NCBI GenBank assembly: GCA_006218045.1
Contig: VBWB01000001.1
Coordinates: 337,245 to 401,244, forward strand
Origin: Stygiobacter sp.
GTDB taxonomy: Bacteria; Pseudomonadota; Alphaproteobacteria; Rhodospirillales; Magnetospirillaceae
Reading direction: 5' to 3'
DNA length: 64,000 bases
A program made the translations under genes and the position numbers. A model generated the notes under the pieces. It ran no database searches. It saw only the letters and a list, made by a program, of their open reading frames with translations, and was not told where the DNA came from. Of this stretch, positions 37,163 to 46,518 are shown piece by piece (the stretch's first letter is position 1; the number at the start of each line of letters is the position of its first letter).

Positions 37163-37169
37163 GCGGGGC

Positions 37170-37721
37170 ATGCTGGTCCCGGCCCTGTTGGCCGGCGCCG
37201 GCGTGGCCTATCCGTTCGTCGTCCATGCCGCCATGGGGCGGGTGCCGCCGGGGGCTTTCGTCCTGCTGGTGCTGGTGCTGCTCGGCCTGCGCTTCATGGC
37301 CCTGCGCGGCACGGCCATCGCCCGTACCCTGGCGGTGCCGCTGGTGCTGGCCTTTGTCGGCACCGCCCTGTTGGGGGTGGTGGATGGTCAACTCGCCGCC
37401 TTGGCCTATCCGGTGATGATGAATTTGGCCTTCGCTGCCGCCTTCGGCTGGTCGTTGCGGGCGCCGCCATCGCTGGTCCAGGTCTTCGCCAGCCTCACCG
37501 AGCCCGACCCGGTGCCGGCGGCCATCGCCTATATGCGCACGGTGTCGCTGGTGTGGTGCGTGTTCCTGATCCTCAATGCCCTGATTGCCCTGGCCTTGGC
37601 CCTGTGGGCGGACCGGGGCTGGTGGGCGCTTTATACCGGGCTGATTTCCTATGGGCTGATGGGGCTGTTGTTCGCGGTCGAATGGCTGGTGCGTCAGCGG
37701 GTGAAAAGGCGGGCGACATGA
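37170..37721 (+). CDS. apeG: COG4648-type membrane protein (ApeG)
   Basis: About 183 residues with five or six membrane helices (MLVPALLAGAGVAYPFVV, GAFVLLVLVLLGLRFM, TLAVPLVLAFVGTALLGVV, VWCVFLILNALIALALALW, YTGLISYGLMGLLFAVEWLVR). The family is found in ape clusters; its role is not known, probably at the inner membrane. The ATG at 37143 inside apeF is an alternative start. Confidence 0.85.
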   Translation: MLVPALLAGAGVAYPFVVHAAMGRVPPGAFVLLVLVLLGLRFMALRGTAIARTLAVPLVLAFVGTALLGVVDGQLAALAYPVMMNLAFAAAFGWSLRAPPSLVQVFASLTEPDPVPAAIAYMRTVSLVWCVFLILNALIALALALWADRGWWALYTGLISYGLMGLLFAVEWLVRQRVKRRAT

Positions 37722-39025
37722 CGGACTGCATTCCCCTGGCCGGCGCCCGTCCGGCGGATGCCGTCATCGCCCGCCATGATGGTCAAGCCATCGCCTGGGG
37801 CTGGGTGGTTCGGCAATCGGGCGCCTTCGCCGGGCGGTTGCGCGCCCACGGGGTCAAGCGGCTGGGCCTGTGGTGCGACGACGGACACCTGCTGCTGGTC
37901 GGGCTGCTGGCGGCGGCGCGGGCCGGCTGTACCGTGGTGTTGCCGCCTTCGGATCAACCCGGCTTGCTGCACGATTTGTCGGCGGCTTGGGATGTGCTGG
38001 CCGGCGACGGAGCCGGCATGATGCCGGTCCTGGGCGATGAAGGCGATACCGTCGCCGCCCCCATCGGCGACATCGCGCTCGAGTTCTTCACCTCGGGCAG
38101 CACGGCCCAGCCCAAGCGGGTCGAGCGCCGGCTGGAGCAATTGCAGATTGAAGTGGTCGCCTTGCATGCTTTGTGGCCGGGATTGGGCTGGGGGCTGCAC
38201 CATGCCACCGTGCCGCATCAGCATATCTATGGGCTGGTGTTCAAGCTGTTGTGGCCGTTGATGTGCGGGCGCGGCTTTTTCTCGCGCTCGCACCAGTACT
38301 GGGAAAGTGTGCAGGCCGAGATGCGCGACGGCGACGTGTTGATCGCCAGCCCGGCCCATCTCAGCCGCTTGGGCGGGCTGAGCGCCATGCCCAGGCCGGC
38401 GCTTCTGCTGTCGGCGGGTGCGGCCTTGTCCATGATCGCCGCCGATGAATGCGAAACCCTGTTCGCTACCCGGCCCATGGAAATTTTCGGCAGCACCGAG
38501 ACCGGGGCCATCGCCGCCCGCCCGGCCTTGCTCCGTGCACCGTGGACGCCCCTGCCGGGCAATGTGGTCACCGCCGATGCTCATGGGCTGCTGATGCTGA
38601 CCTCACCCTGGGGGGTGGGCGTCCATGCCGGGGCCGACAAGGTGGACATCTTGCCCGATGGCCGCTTTCACCTGTTGGGCCGTGCCGACCGGGTGGTCAA
38701 GATCGAAGGCAAGCGGGTCGGCGTGGCGGCGGTGGAAGCCGCCTTGTGCGCCCTGCCGCAGGTGGCCGATGCCGTGGTCATCAAGGTGAATGCCGGGCGC
38801 GACCAGCTGGCGGCGGCGGTGGTGCCCAGCGCCCTGGGCCGGGCCGAGCTGGCACGATTGGGCACTTTCCGCTTTGGCCGACGCTTGCGGGCCGGACTGG
38901 CGGAATGGCTGGAGCCCATGGCCCGTCCGCGTCTGTGGCGCTTTGTCGACGAAGTCCCGTGCAACGCCATGGGCAAGCGGACGGAAAGCGCGGTGGCGGC
39001 CTTGTTCGACGCGGAGGTGTCATGA
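37718..39025 (+). CDS. apeH: AMP-dependent aryl acid-activating ligase (ApeH)
   Basis: 435 residues of the ANL family. The P-loop FFTSGSTAQPKRVERR, EIFGSTETGAIAAR and the C-terminal KIEGKRVGVAAVEAAL and NAMGKRTES (catalytic Lys) are present. In studied aryl polyene systems the ligase activates the aryl starter acid and loads it onto ACP. It overlaps apeG by ATGA. Confidence 0.9.
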   Translation: MTDCIPLAGARPADAVIARHDGQAIAWGWVVRQSGAFAGRLRAHGVKRLGLWCDDGHLLLVGLLAAARAGCTVVLPPSDQPGLLHDLSAAWDVLAGDGAGMMPVLGDEGDTVAAPIGDIALEFFTSGSTAQPKRVERRLEQLQIEVVALHALWPGLGWGLHHATVPHQHIYGLVFKLLWPLMCGRGFFSRSHQYWESVQAEMRDGDVLIASPAHLSRLGGLSAMPRPALLLSAGAALSMIAADECETLFATRPMEIFGSTETGAIAARPALLRAPWTPLPGNVVTADAHGLLMLTSPWGVGVHAGADKVDILPDGRFHLLGRADRVVKIEGKRVGVAAVEAALCALPQVADAVVIKVNAGRDQLAAAVVPSALGRAELARLGTFRFGRRLRAGLAEWLEPMARPRLWRFVDEVPCNAMGKRTESAVAALFDAEVS

Positions 39026-39363
39026 CCGAACCGACCCTGATCAACAGCCGCGCTATCGAAGGCGGCATCGCCCTGGATTTGTACCTGGACCCGGATTTGC
39101 CGTGGTTTCGCGGTCATTTTCCCCAATTGCCGCTGTTGCCCGGCGTGGTGCAACTGGATTGGGCCTTGCTGTTGGCCGGTCGTCATCTGGGCCTTGCCGC
39201 CCAATACACCGACCGCTTTCAGGTCAAGTACAAGGCCGGCCTTTTCCCCGGCGACCATGTGACCTTGGTGTTGCGCCATGACCCGGCCAAGGGGCGGCTG
39301 GGTTTTGAATACCGCCGCGACGGCGCTCTTTGTTCCAACGGTTCATTGGTGGTGACGGCATGA
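39022..39363 (+). CDS. apeI: Thioester dehydratase, hot-dog fold (ApeI)
   Basis: 113 residues. WFRGHFPQLPLLPGVVQLDWAL carries the catalytic His as in FabA/FabZ, followed by RFQVKYKAGLFPGDHVTLVLR. It removes water in each cycle to build the conjugated double bonds, probably together with ApeP. It overlaps its neighbours by ATGA on both sides. Confidence 0.92.
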   Translation: MTEPTLINSRAIEGGIALDLYLDPDLPWFRGHFPQLPLLPGVVQLDWALLLAGRHLGLAAQYTDRFQVKYKAGLFPGDHVTLVLRHDPAKGRLGFEYRRDGALCSNGSLVVTA

Positions 39364-41036
39364 CCGGCTTCAAGCCTTGCGCCCTGGTGCCCAGCCGCAA
39401 TCATCATCTGGCCTTGCCGCAGGTGGTGGCGGGCTTGCGCGCCCTGGGCCTGCCCGTGCTGATCGTCGATGACGGCAGCGACGACGAAGCCGCCGTCGCC
39501 ATCGCTGGCTTGCATGACCCGGATGGCGGCGTCACCGTCCATCGCCGCCCGGTCAACGGCGGCAAGGGCGCGGCGGTGACCGACGGTTTCCGGCTGCTGC
39601 ATACCCGGGGTTTCAGCCATGCGGTGCAGGTGGATGCCGACGGCCAGCACGATCCGGCGGCGCTGCCCGCCTTGCTGGATCAGGCCCGCGCTCATCCCGA
39701 CGCCGTGGTCAGCGGCGCCCCGGTCTATGACGACAGCATGCCCAGGGCGCGGCGCATCGGTCGCTGGTTCACCCATGTCTGGGTGTTCGTCGAAACCCTG
39801 TCGTTGCGCATCACCGACAGCATGTGCGGCTTTCGCGTCTATCCGCTGGCGCCATGCCTGGATTTGTTGGCGCGGGAAAAAGTGGGCGCACGCATGGATT
39901 TCGACACCGACATCATGGTCCGGCTGTTCTGGCGCGGCATCGCCCCGATCATGGTGCCGGTGCGGGTGACCTATCCGCCCGGCAATACCTCGAATTTCGA
40001 CCTCTGGCGCGACAATCTGCGTATTTCCTGGATGCATACCAGGTTGGTGCTGACCATGCTGGTGCGCTTGCCGTCCATCCTGCGTCATCGTCCGCCAACC
40101 ACCGGCGCGGCACCGTCGCATTGGGCCGGTCTGGCCGAACGCGGCGCCGCCTGGGGTCTGTGGCTGACCGCCTGGGTTTACGCCCGTCTCGGGCGTGGCG
40201 CCTGTCTGGTCCTGCTGGCCCCGGTGGTCGGCTATTTTCACCTGACCGGGGCAGAGCAGCGTCTGGCCTCGCGCCAGTTCCTGGGCCGGGTGCTGAAGCG
40301 TCAGCCCCAGGGCTGGGAATGTTACCGCCATGCGCTGGATTTCGCCATCCGTGCCGTCGATACCATCGCCGCCTGGTCGGGGCGGTTGCCCGCCGATGCC
40401 TTGCGGGTGGAAGACCCCGATACCCTGGCCGCCGCCGCCGCCGACCCGCGGGGGGCGGTGCTGGTGGTGTCCCATCACGGCAATGCCGAACTGGCCCGCG
40501 CCCTGATGGACCCAGAACTTCGTCAGCGCCTGACCGTGCTGGTCCATACCCGCCATGCCGAAAACTTCAACGCCGTACTCCGCCGCTTTAACCCCGAGGC
40601 AGCCCTGCGGCTGCTCCAGGTCACCGATCTCGGCCCCGATACCGCTATCGCGCTGAAGGAGCGGGTGGAGCGGGGCGAATGGATCGCCATCGCCGGCGAC
40701 CGTGTACCGGTGCTGTCGCAAGGCCGGGTGGTCGAGGCCGAGTTTTTGGGCGAGACGGCGGAATTCTCGGTCGGGCCATGGCTGCTGGCGGCCTTGCTGG
40801 AATGTCCGGTGCACCTGCTGTTTTGCCGCCGTGCCGGGCCAGGGCGCTGGTCCATGGGGCTGGAACCCTTCGCCGAACGGGTGCATTTGCCGCGTGGCCA
40901 GCGGCGGCAAGCCTTGCAGCAACTGGTTCAGGCCTATGCCGTGCGGTTGGAAAGCCAGTGCCGGCGTGATCCTTATCAATGGTACAACTTCTTCGATTTC
41001 TGGGCGCAGGGGGAGCGACGCGGTGATCTCGGCTGA
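39360..41036 (+). CDS. apeJ: Glycosyltransferase family 2 / acyltransferase fusion (ApeJ)
   Basis: 558 residues, two domains. Residues 1-~230 are a GT-A glycosyltransferase (CALVPSRNHHLALPQVV, LIVDDGSDDEAA, HAVQVDADGQHDPAAL, TDSMCGFRVYPL). Residues ~255-550 are an LpxL/HtrB-like acyltransferase (VVSHHGNAELARAL, WIAIAGDRVPVL, LECPVHLLFCRR). The fusion is typical of ape clusters and suggests transfer of a sugar and an acyl group when the pigment is anchored. Confidence 0.92.
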   Translation: MTGFKPCALVPSRNHHLALPQVVAGLRALGLPVLIVDDGSDDEAAVAIAGLHDPDGGVTVHRRPVNGGKGAAVTDGFRLLHTRGFSHAVQVDADGQHDPAALPALLDQARAHPDAVVSGAPVYDDSMPRARRIGRWFTHVWVFVETLSLRITDSMCGFRVYPLAPCLDLLAREKVGARMDFDTDIMVRLFWRGIAPIMVPVRVTYPPGNTSNFDLWRDNLRISWMHTRLVLTMLVRLPSILRHRPPTTGAAPSHWAGLAERGAAWGLWLTAWVYARLGRGACLVLLAPVVGYFHLTGAEQRLASRQFLGRVLKRQPQGWECYRHALDFAIRAVDTIAAWSGRLPADALRVEDPDTLAAAAADPRGAVLVVSHHGNAELARALMDPELRQRLTVLVHTRHAENFNAVLRRFNPEAALRLLQVTDLGPDTAIALKERVERGEWIAIAGDRVPVLSQGRVVEAEFLGETAEFSVGPWLLAALLECPVHLLFCRRAGPGRWSMGLEPFAERVHLPRGQRRQALQQLVQAYAVRLESQCRRDPYQWYNFFDFWAQGERRGDLG

Positions 41037-41430
41037 AACCACCTTGCGGGTGCAATTCTTTGACCTCGACCCCATGCAGGTGGTCTGGCACGGCAATTAT
41101 GCCCGCTTCCTTGAACAGGGCCGCTGCGCCCTGCTCGACAAGATCGGCTATAATTACACGGAAATGGCCCAGTCCGGCTATCTGTGGCCCATCGTCGACA
41201 TGCGGCTGAAATACGTGCGTCCGGCCCGTTTCGGCCAGGACTTGCGGGTGGTCGCCAGCTTGCGCGAATACGAGAACCGCCTGCGGATCGAGTATCGGGT
41301 GCTTGACCATGCCAGCGGCGAGACCCTGACCAAGGCCGAGACCATCCAGGTGGCGGTGTTGGCCGAGACCATGGAAATGTGCCTGGAATCGCCATCAGCC
41401 TTGACCGACCGGGTCAGGGGGATGCTGTGA
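41023..41430 (+). CDS. apeK: Acyl-CoA/ACP thioesterase, hot-dog fold (ApeK)
   Basis: 135 residues of the YbgC/4HBT type: LRVQFFDLDPMQVVWHGNYARFLEQGR contains the catalytic Asp region. GTG start at 41023 within the end of apeJ, with GGGAG upstream. It may release or proofread ACP-bound chains. Confidence 0.9.
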   Translation: MISAETTLRVQFFDLDPMQVVWHGNYARFLEQGRCALLDKIGYNYTEMAQSGYLWPIVDMRLKYVRPARFGQDLRVVASLREYENRLRIEYRVLDHASGETLTKAETIQVAVLAETMEMCLESPSALTDRVRGML

Positions 41431-42008
41431 TCCGCTGTCTGTTCCTTTTCGTCCTGCTGTGGCCGTCGGCAGCGCAGGCCGATCCCGTCAGCCTGAAGCC
41501 GGGCGAAATCCTGCGCGGTCATTTCGTCCAGGAACGCTTCCTCGCCGGTTTCGCCCAGCCGGTGCGGTCCGAGGGCCGTTTCGTCCTCGCCCCCGGCCAG
41601 GGGTTGATCTGGCAGGGCGACAAGCCCTTCGCCGTCCTCACCGTCATCACCCCGGCGGGTATGGCGCAAAGCCTGGGCGGCAAGGAAACCATGCGGCTGT
41701 CGGCGACCAAGGCGCCGTTCCTGGCCCGTCTGCACCAAGTGATGGCTGGGGCCATGGCCGGCGATTGGCGGGCGCTGGACGGCGAGTTCGCGCTCAGCCG
41801 CCAGGACGATCAGGTCACCTTGCTGCCGCGCCGCCCTGACATGGCCCAACCGGTCAAAGCCATCCGCGCCCGTATCGGCGCCTTCGTCGAGGAGGTCGAG
41901 GTGGAAAAGCCGGAAGGCGACCGCGACCATCTGGTGTTCAGCCGGCAAAGCATCGACCAGGGGCCGTTGACGACGGATGAAGCCGCGGCCTTCGCGGGTC
42001 TTCGATGA
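41427..42008 (+). CDS. apeL: LolA-like outer membrane lipoprotein carrier (ApeL)
   Basis: 193 residues, GTG start overlapping apeK's stop. Signal peptide MIRCLFLFVLLWPSAAQA, then ILRGHFVQERFLAGFAQPVRSEGRFVLAPGQGLIW, the LolA-type N-terminal strand pattern. It is a periplasmic protein that probably carries the lipid-linked pigment across the periplasm. Confidence 0.88.
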   Translation: MIRCLFLFVLLWPSAAQADPVSLKPGEILRGHFVQERFLAGFAQPVRSEGRFVLAPGQGLIWQGDKPFAVLTVITPAGMAQSLGGKETMRLSATKAPFLARLHQVMAGAMAGDWRALDGEFALSRQDDQVTLLPRRPDMAQPVKAIRARIGAFVEEVEVEKPEGDRDHLVFSRQSIDQGPLTTDEAAAFAGLR

Positions 42009-44317
42009 AACAGCGTCTGTTCGCCCTGCTCTGGCTGGCCGTGGTCCTGGCCGCCGGAAGCCATGTGGGCCTGTCAGCGTGGCGCGGCTTGGCGCTGCAA
42101 AGCGATCTGCTGGCCCTGCTGCCGGCGGAAGAACGCCAGCCCATGGTGCAGCAGGCCAAGGACCATATGGCCGCCCAGGTGTCGGGGCGGGTGGCCATCC
42201 TGGTCGGTCATGCCGATGCGGCTTCCGCCTTCGGCGCCGCCCAAATCCTGCGTGACAGCCTGATGGGGCAGGGATTGCTGGCCGATGCCGGCGACGTGCC
42301 ACAAGCCCAGGCCTTGCGGCAATTGGGCGGTCTTTATCATCCGCACAGGGCCGGGCTGTTGGCGCCCGCCGACCGTCAAGCCTTGCTGGACGGCAATCCC
42401 CAAGCCTTGGCCGAGCGTACCCTGTCCCAGGTGTTCGGAATCGGCGGCATGGCCGATGCCCGGCTGCTGTCCGCCGATCCCTATCTGCTGCTGCCGGCGT
42501 TCATGACATCGTTGCCGGTGCCGGCCAGCCGGTTGACGCTGGTCGACGGCTGGCCCAGCGTCAGTGTTGACGGCATCACCTGGGTGCTGGTCAGCGGACG
42601 GCTGACCGGTCGGGCCTTTGGCCTGTCGGATCAGCAAGCCTTTGTCGATGGCTATGCCAGGGCCGCCCAACTGGCGGAAGCGCAGGCGCCGGGCCTGCGT
42701 CTGTTGCGGCTGGGGGCGGTGTTCTATGCCCAGGCCGGCGCCGCCCAGGCCATGGCCGAAACCTCGTTCATCGGCGTGATCTCGACCATCGGCACCGTGC
42801 TGTTGCTGCTGGTGGTGTTCCGCTCGCTGTCGCCGTTGCTGCTGAGTTTGCTGGCCATCGGCTCGGGCCTGCTGGTGGCGGTGTCGGCCACCTTGCTGGT
42901 TTTCGGTTTCCTGCACGTCACCGCCGCCATTTTCGGCGCCAGTCTGATCGGTATCACCGTCGATTACAGCCTGCATTACTTCGCCCGCCTCTTCGCCGAG
43001 GATGACCCACGCCAGAGGCTGCGCCATGTGGGCACCGGTCTGATCCTGGGATTGCTGACCACCTTGATCGGCTATGGCGCCCTGGCCCTGGCGCCGTTGC
43101 CGGGCCTGCGTCAGGTGGCGGTGTTTTCCGCCTTCGGCCTGATCGCCGCTTTCGTCGCCGTCATCTTGTGGTTTCCCCTGCTCGACCAAAGTCGCCACCG
43201 CCCGCTGCCGCCGCTGTTCGACCGGCTGGGACGCGGCTTCTGGGGGCTGTGGGACCAGCAGGGGCGCCGATTGCTGCTGTTGGGGCTGGTGGCGCTGGCC
43301 CTGCTGGGCGCCGCCCGCTTGCGGATTGACGACGACGTGCGCCGGCAACAGGCATTGGACCCGATCCTGGCCGGCGAACAGGCGCAGTTGCAAGCCATCG
43401 CCGGCTTTGCCGGGGGCGGGCAATTCTATCTGGTCAAGGCTGCCGATACCCAGACGGCGCTGCGCCAGGAAGAGGCCTTGGGGGAAAGGCTGACGGAGCT
43501 GCGCCGGCAGGGGGTGCTGGCCGATTGGCGTTCGCCCGCCCGTTTCGTTCCCTCGATGCAGCGGCAGGTCGACAATATCCGTCTGGTGCAGCAGCATCTG
43601 GACGGGGCGCCCTTGGCCCAACTGTCCGCCGCCATCGGCCTGCCCATGGTCTTGGCGCCGGTGGCTTCAGAGATGCTGGACCTGGGGCGGGTGATGGAAA
43701 CCGGGGCCATGCCGGTGCTGTCGGGGCTGGTGCTGGCTCCGGGGGTGCATGTGGTCGCCGTCGACAACGCCGGCGATCTGGCCAAGTTGCGCGAAGCCGC
43801 CGATGGTCTGGATGGCGTCAACTTCATCGATCCGGTCGCCGATATGGGGATTTTGCTGGGGCAGTATCGCCAGCGGGCCTTGTGGTTGCTGGCGGCGTCC
43901 CTGGTGCTGATGCAGCCCTTGCTGATGTGGCGCTATGGCGTCAGGGGCGGATTGTGGGTGATGGTGCCGCCCTTGGCCGCAATGCTGCTGACCCCGCCTT
44001 TGCTGGCCTTGGTCGGTTTGCCCTTTACCTTTTTCGCCGCCATGGCCTTGGTCCTGGTGGCCTCGATCGGTGTCGATTATGCCGTGTTTTGCGCCGAAAG
44101 CGGCCAGGGCCGCGACCCGTTGACCATCCTGGCCACCTTGTTGGCGACCTTGACCACGGTTTTGTCCTTCGGCCTGCTGGCCTTCAGCGGCGTCGAGGGC
44201 GTTCGTTCGTTCGGCGCCGTCATGCTGACCGGCATCGTGCTGTCGGCTTTGCTGGCGCCTCTGGCCGGGCGGGTGCGGCCAAGGCGTGCATACAATTGGC
44301 GGGGCCGCCATGATTGA
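42005..44317 (+). CDS. apeM: MMPL/RND-type exporter (ApeM)
   Basis: 770 residues with about 12 membrane helices in two halves. The MMPL signature appears twice: LIGITVDYSLHYFARLF and VASIGVDYAVFCAESGQG, each after a helix bundle. Large periplasmic loops follow helices 1 and 7. It should export the finished lipid-pigment from the inner membrane to ApeL. Starts within apeL by ATGA. Confidence 0.92.
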   Translation: MKQRLFALLWLAVVLAAGSHVGLSAWRGLALQSDLLALLPAEERQPMVQQAKDHMAAQVSGRVAILVGHADAASAFGAAQILRDSLMGQGLLADAGDVPQAQALRQLGGLYHPHRAGLLAPADRQALLDGNPQALAERTLSQVFGIGGMADARLLSADPYLLLPAFMTSLPVPASRLTLVDGWPSVSVDGITWVLVSGRLTGRAFGLSDQQAFVDGYARAAQLAEAQAPGLRLLRLGAVFYAQAGAAQAMAETSFIGVISTIGTVLLLLVVFRSLSPLLLSLLAIGSGLLVAVSATLLVFGFLHVTAAIFGASLIGITVDYSLHYFARLFAEDDPRQRLRHVGTGLILGLLTTLIGYGALALAPLPGLRQVAVFSAFGLIAAFVAVILWFPLLDQSRHRPLPPLFDRLGRGFWGLWDQQGRRLLLLGLVALALLGAARLRIDDDVRRQQALDPILAGEQAQLQAIAGFAGGGQFYLVKAADTQTALRQEEALGERLTELRRQGVLADWRSPARFVPSMQRQVDNIRLVQQHLDGAPLAQLSAAIGLPMVLAPVASEMLDLGRVMETGAMPVLSGLVLAPGVHVVAVDNAGDLAKLREAADGLDGVNFIDPVADMGILLGQYRQRALWLLAASLVLMQPLLMWRYGVRGGLWVMVPPLAAMLLTPPLLALVGLPFTFFAAMALVLVASIGVDYAVFCAESGQGRDPLTILATLLATLTTVLSFGLLAFSGVEGVRSFGAVMLTGIVLSALLAPLAGRVRPRRAYNWRGRHD

Positions 44318-44336
44318 TGTATATGCTGTCTCCATC

Positions 44337-44903
44337 ATGCTGCGCCGCTTGTTTTGCCTGATTCTGGTCGGCCTGTTGGCCGCCTGTGCCGCCCCGCCAC
44401 ATCCGGTCGGGCCGGTGGCCCTTGCCCCCCGGGTCGGCCTGCGTCTGCCCGATCCGGCCTTGCTGGGCGAAGCGGTCGAGGTGGTGCAACTGGTCACCGC
44501 CAGTCACGGCGGCGACGCTTTCATTTTTGAAGGGCGGTTGTCGGTGACGCCTGCCGGCCTGATGCTGGTGACCACCGACGGCATGGGCCGGCGGGCCATG
44601 ACCATTCGCTGGGCCAATGGATCGCTCGAGGTGGACTCGGCGTCGTGGCTGCCCGCCGGCCTGCCGCCGCCGGCCAACATGCTGGCCGACATCATGCTGA
44701 TGTACTGGCCGGTGGAGGTGTTGCGCGCCCATGTGGATGGCGCCTCGGTGGAAGCGGATGGAACCAGCCGGTCCTTGCGTCGCGACGGTGCCGTGATGGT
44801 CGAGATCAGCCGCGAGTCCGATCCGTGGAATGGCACCGTGTCTTTGCATAACCGGGCCTGGGATTACCGCATCCAGGTCGCATCCAGCCGGTTGCCTTCA
44901 TGA
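44337..44903 (+). CDS. apeN: DUF3261 lipoprotein (ApeN)
   Basis: 188 residues from the ATG at 44337, giving the compact lipoprotein signal MLRRLFCLILVGLLAAC (lipobox LLAAC). The ATG at 44310, overlapping the apeM end, is also possible. The mature part (GDAFIFEGRLSVTPAGLMLVTTDGMGRRAMTI) is DUF3261-like. Likely an outer-membrane receptor, as LolB is for LolA. Confidence 0.87.
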   Translation: MLRRLFCLILVGLLAACAAPPHPVGPVALAPRVGLRLPDPALLGEAVEVVQLVTASHGGDAFIFEGRLSVTPAGLMLVTTDGMGRRAMTIRWANGSLEVDSASWLPAGLPPPANMLADIMLMYWPVEVLRAHVDGASVEADGTSRSLRRDGAVMVEISRESDPWNGTVSLHNRAWDYRIQVASSRLPS

Positions 44904-46072
44904 GCGCGCCCTTGTACCTGCCGGTCATGGCGGTGGCCACCTGTCTGGGCCCGGGCAAGGATGCCAATGGACGCGGCTTGCTGGCCGGCGACCGCAGCGG
45001 CCTGATCCAGCGCCCCGGTGACAAGGTGCCGCTGGGACATCTGCCGGAGGAGCCTGATCAGCCGGGCGATAGCCGCAACAACCGGTTGCTGGCCGGCTTG
45101 CTGGCGGAGATGGCCGAACCCGTGGCCGCCGCCATTACCCGCCATGGCCGCCACCGCATCGCCGTGGTGGTCGGCACCAGCACCTCGGGCATCGCCGAGG
45201 GGGAAGCGGCGCTGGCGGTGCGGCTGAACACCGGATCGTGGCAGCCAAGCTTTCATTACCGCCAGCAGGAAACCGGCAGTGCCGCCGCTTTCATCGCTGA
45301 AACTCTGGGGCTGACCGGGCCGGCCTATGTGGTCGGCACCGCCTGCTCCTCCAGCGCCAAGGTGTTCGCCTCGGCCCGGCGGCTGATCCGCCAAGGCCTG
45401 GCCGATGCCGCCATTGTCGGCGGTGCCGATACCTTGTGCGGCTTGACGGTGGGCGGTTTCTCGGCGCTGGGGGCGGTGTCGCCCGAGCCCTGCCTGCCGT
45501 TTTCTCCCCATCGGCGCGGCATTACCATCGGCGAGGGCGGCGCGCTGTTCCTGCTGACCGCCGATCCGGCGGAAATCGCCCTGTTGGGCGTGGGCGAACG
45601 TTCCGACGCCCATCACCTCAGTGCCCCCGAGCCCGACGGGCGCGGCGCGCGGGAAACCATGGAAGCGGCCTTGGCCGATGCCGGGTTGCGCCCCGACCAG
45701 ATCGCCTATGTCAATCTGCACGGCACCGCCACCCCACTGAACGATGCCATGGAGGCGCGCGCCGTCAACGCTCTGTTCGGCCCGCATGTCCCATGCAGTT
45801 CGACCAAGGCGCTGACCGGCCACACCCTGGGCGCCGCCGGGGCGGTGGAAGCCGCCTTGCTGTGGCTGACCCTGTCGCGCCGGTGGAATCCGGCAGGTCT
45901 GCTGCCGCCCCAGGCCGGCGATGGCCGCCTGGACCCGGAGATGCCGGCCATCCATCTGGTGCAAGGCGGCGAAACCCTGCCGGTGACCGGTCCGGTGGCC
46001 GGGCTCAGTTCGTCCTTCGCCTTCGGCGGCAGCAATTGCGCCCTGGTGCTGGGGCGGGGGTGGCCCGCATGA
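44900..46072 (+). CDS. apeO: Beta-ketoacyl-ACP synthase (ApeO)
   Basis: 390 residues. The Cys-His-His triad is intact: VVGTACSSSAKVFA, VNLHGTATPLNDA and ALTGHTLGAAGAVEA. The C-terminal SSFAFGGSNCALVLG is typical. In the studied system ApeO pairs with ApeC to extend the chain with malonyl units. Its N-terminus is unusual for a ketosynthase (AVATCLGPGKDANGRGLLAG). Confidence 0.92.
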   Translation: MSAPLYLPVMAVATCLGPGKDANGRGLLAGDRSGLIQRPGDKVPLGHLPEEPDQPGDSRNNRLLAGLLAEMAEPVAAAITRHGRHRIAVVVGTSTSGIAEGEAALAVRLNTGSWQPSFHYRQQETGSAAAFIAETLGLTGPAYVVGTACSSSAKVFASARRLIRQGLADAAIVGGADTLCGLTVGGFSALGAVSPEPCLPFSPHRRGITIGEGGALFLLTADPAEIALLGVGERSDAHHLSAPEPDGRGARETMEAALADAGLRPDQIAYVNLHGTATPLNDAMEARAVNALFGPHVPCSSTKALTGHTLGAAGAVEAALLWLTLSRRWNPAGLLPPQAGDGRLDPEMPAIHLVQGGETLPVTGPVAGLSSSFAFGGSNCALVLGRGWPA

Positions 46073-46518
46073 CCATGACCGATCTGTTGCCGCACCGCCC
46101 GCCCATGGTGCTGGTGGACCGGCTGGTGGCCTTTGACGACGACAGCGCCCATGTACAGGCCGAGATACGGCCCGACCATCCATTCCTGCGGCCCCTGGGG
46201 GTTGCCGCCCATGTGGGTATGGAGATGATGGCCCAGGCTTGCGGCGCCCATGTGGGCGCCTTGGCCCGGCAAGCGGGCGATGCGATACGCCTGGGCTTCC
46301 TGCTCGGCACCCGGTCTTATGTGGCGCATCTGTCGTGGTTCCCGCCCGCCGCGGTGCTCGATGTGCTGGTGCGCCGGGTGTTCAACGAGGACGGCATGGG
46401 CGTCTATGACTGCCGCATCCTGCTGGCGGGGGCCGAGGCCGCCGCCGCGCAATTGACTTTGTATCAACCGCCGGACCAGGAAACGGCCCTGGCGCGCTTA
46501 AGGGGGGAACATGGCTGA
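46069..46518 (+). CDS. apeP: 3-hydroxyacyl-ACP dehydratase (ApeP)
   Basis: 149 residues, FabZ-like hot dog: LLPHRPPMVLVDRLVAFDDDSAHVQAEI, then AAHVGMEMMAQACGAHVGALAR. It works with ApeI in dehydration. It overlaps apeO (ATGA) and apeQ. Confidence 0.9.
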   Translation: MTMTDLLPHRPPMVLVDRLVAFDDDSAHVQAEIRPDHPFLRPLGVAAHVGMEMMAQACGAHVGALARQAGDAIRLGFLLGTRSYVAHLSWFPPAAVLDVLVRRVFNEDGMGVYDCRILLAGAEAAAAQLTLYQPPDQETALARLRGEHG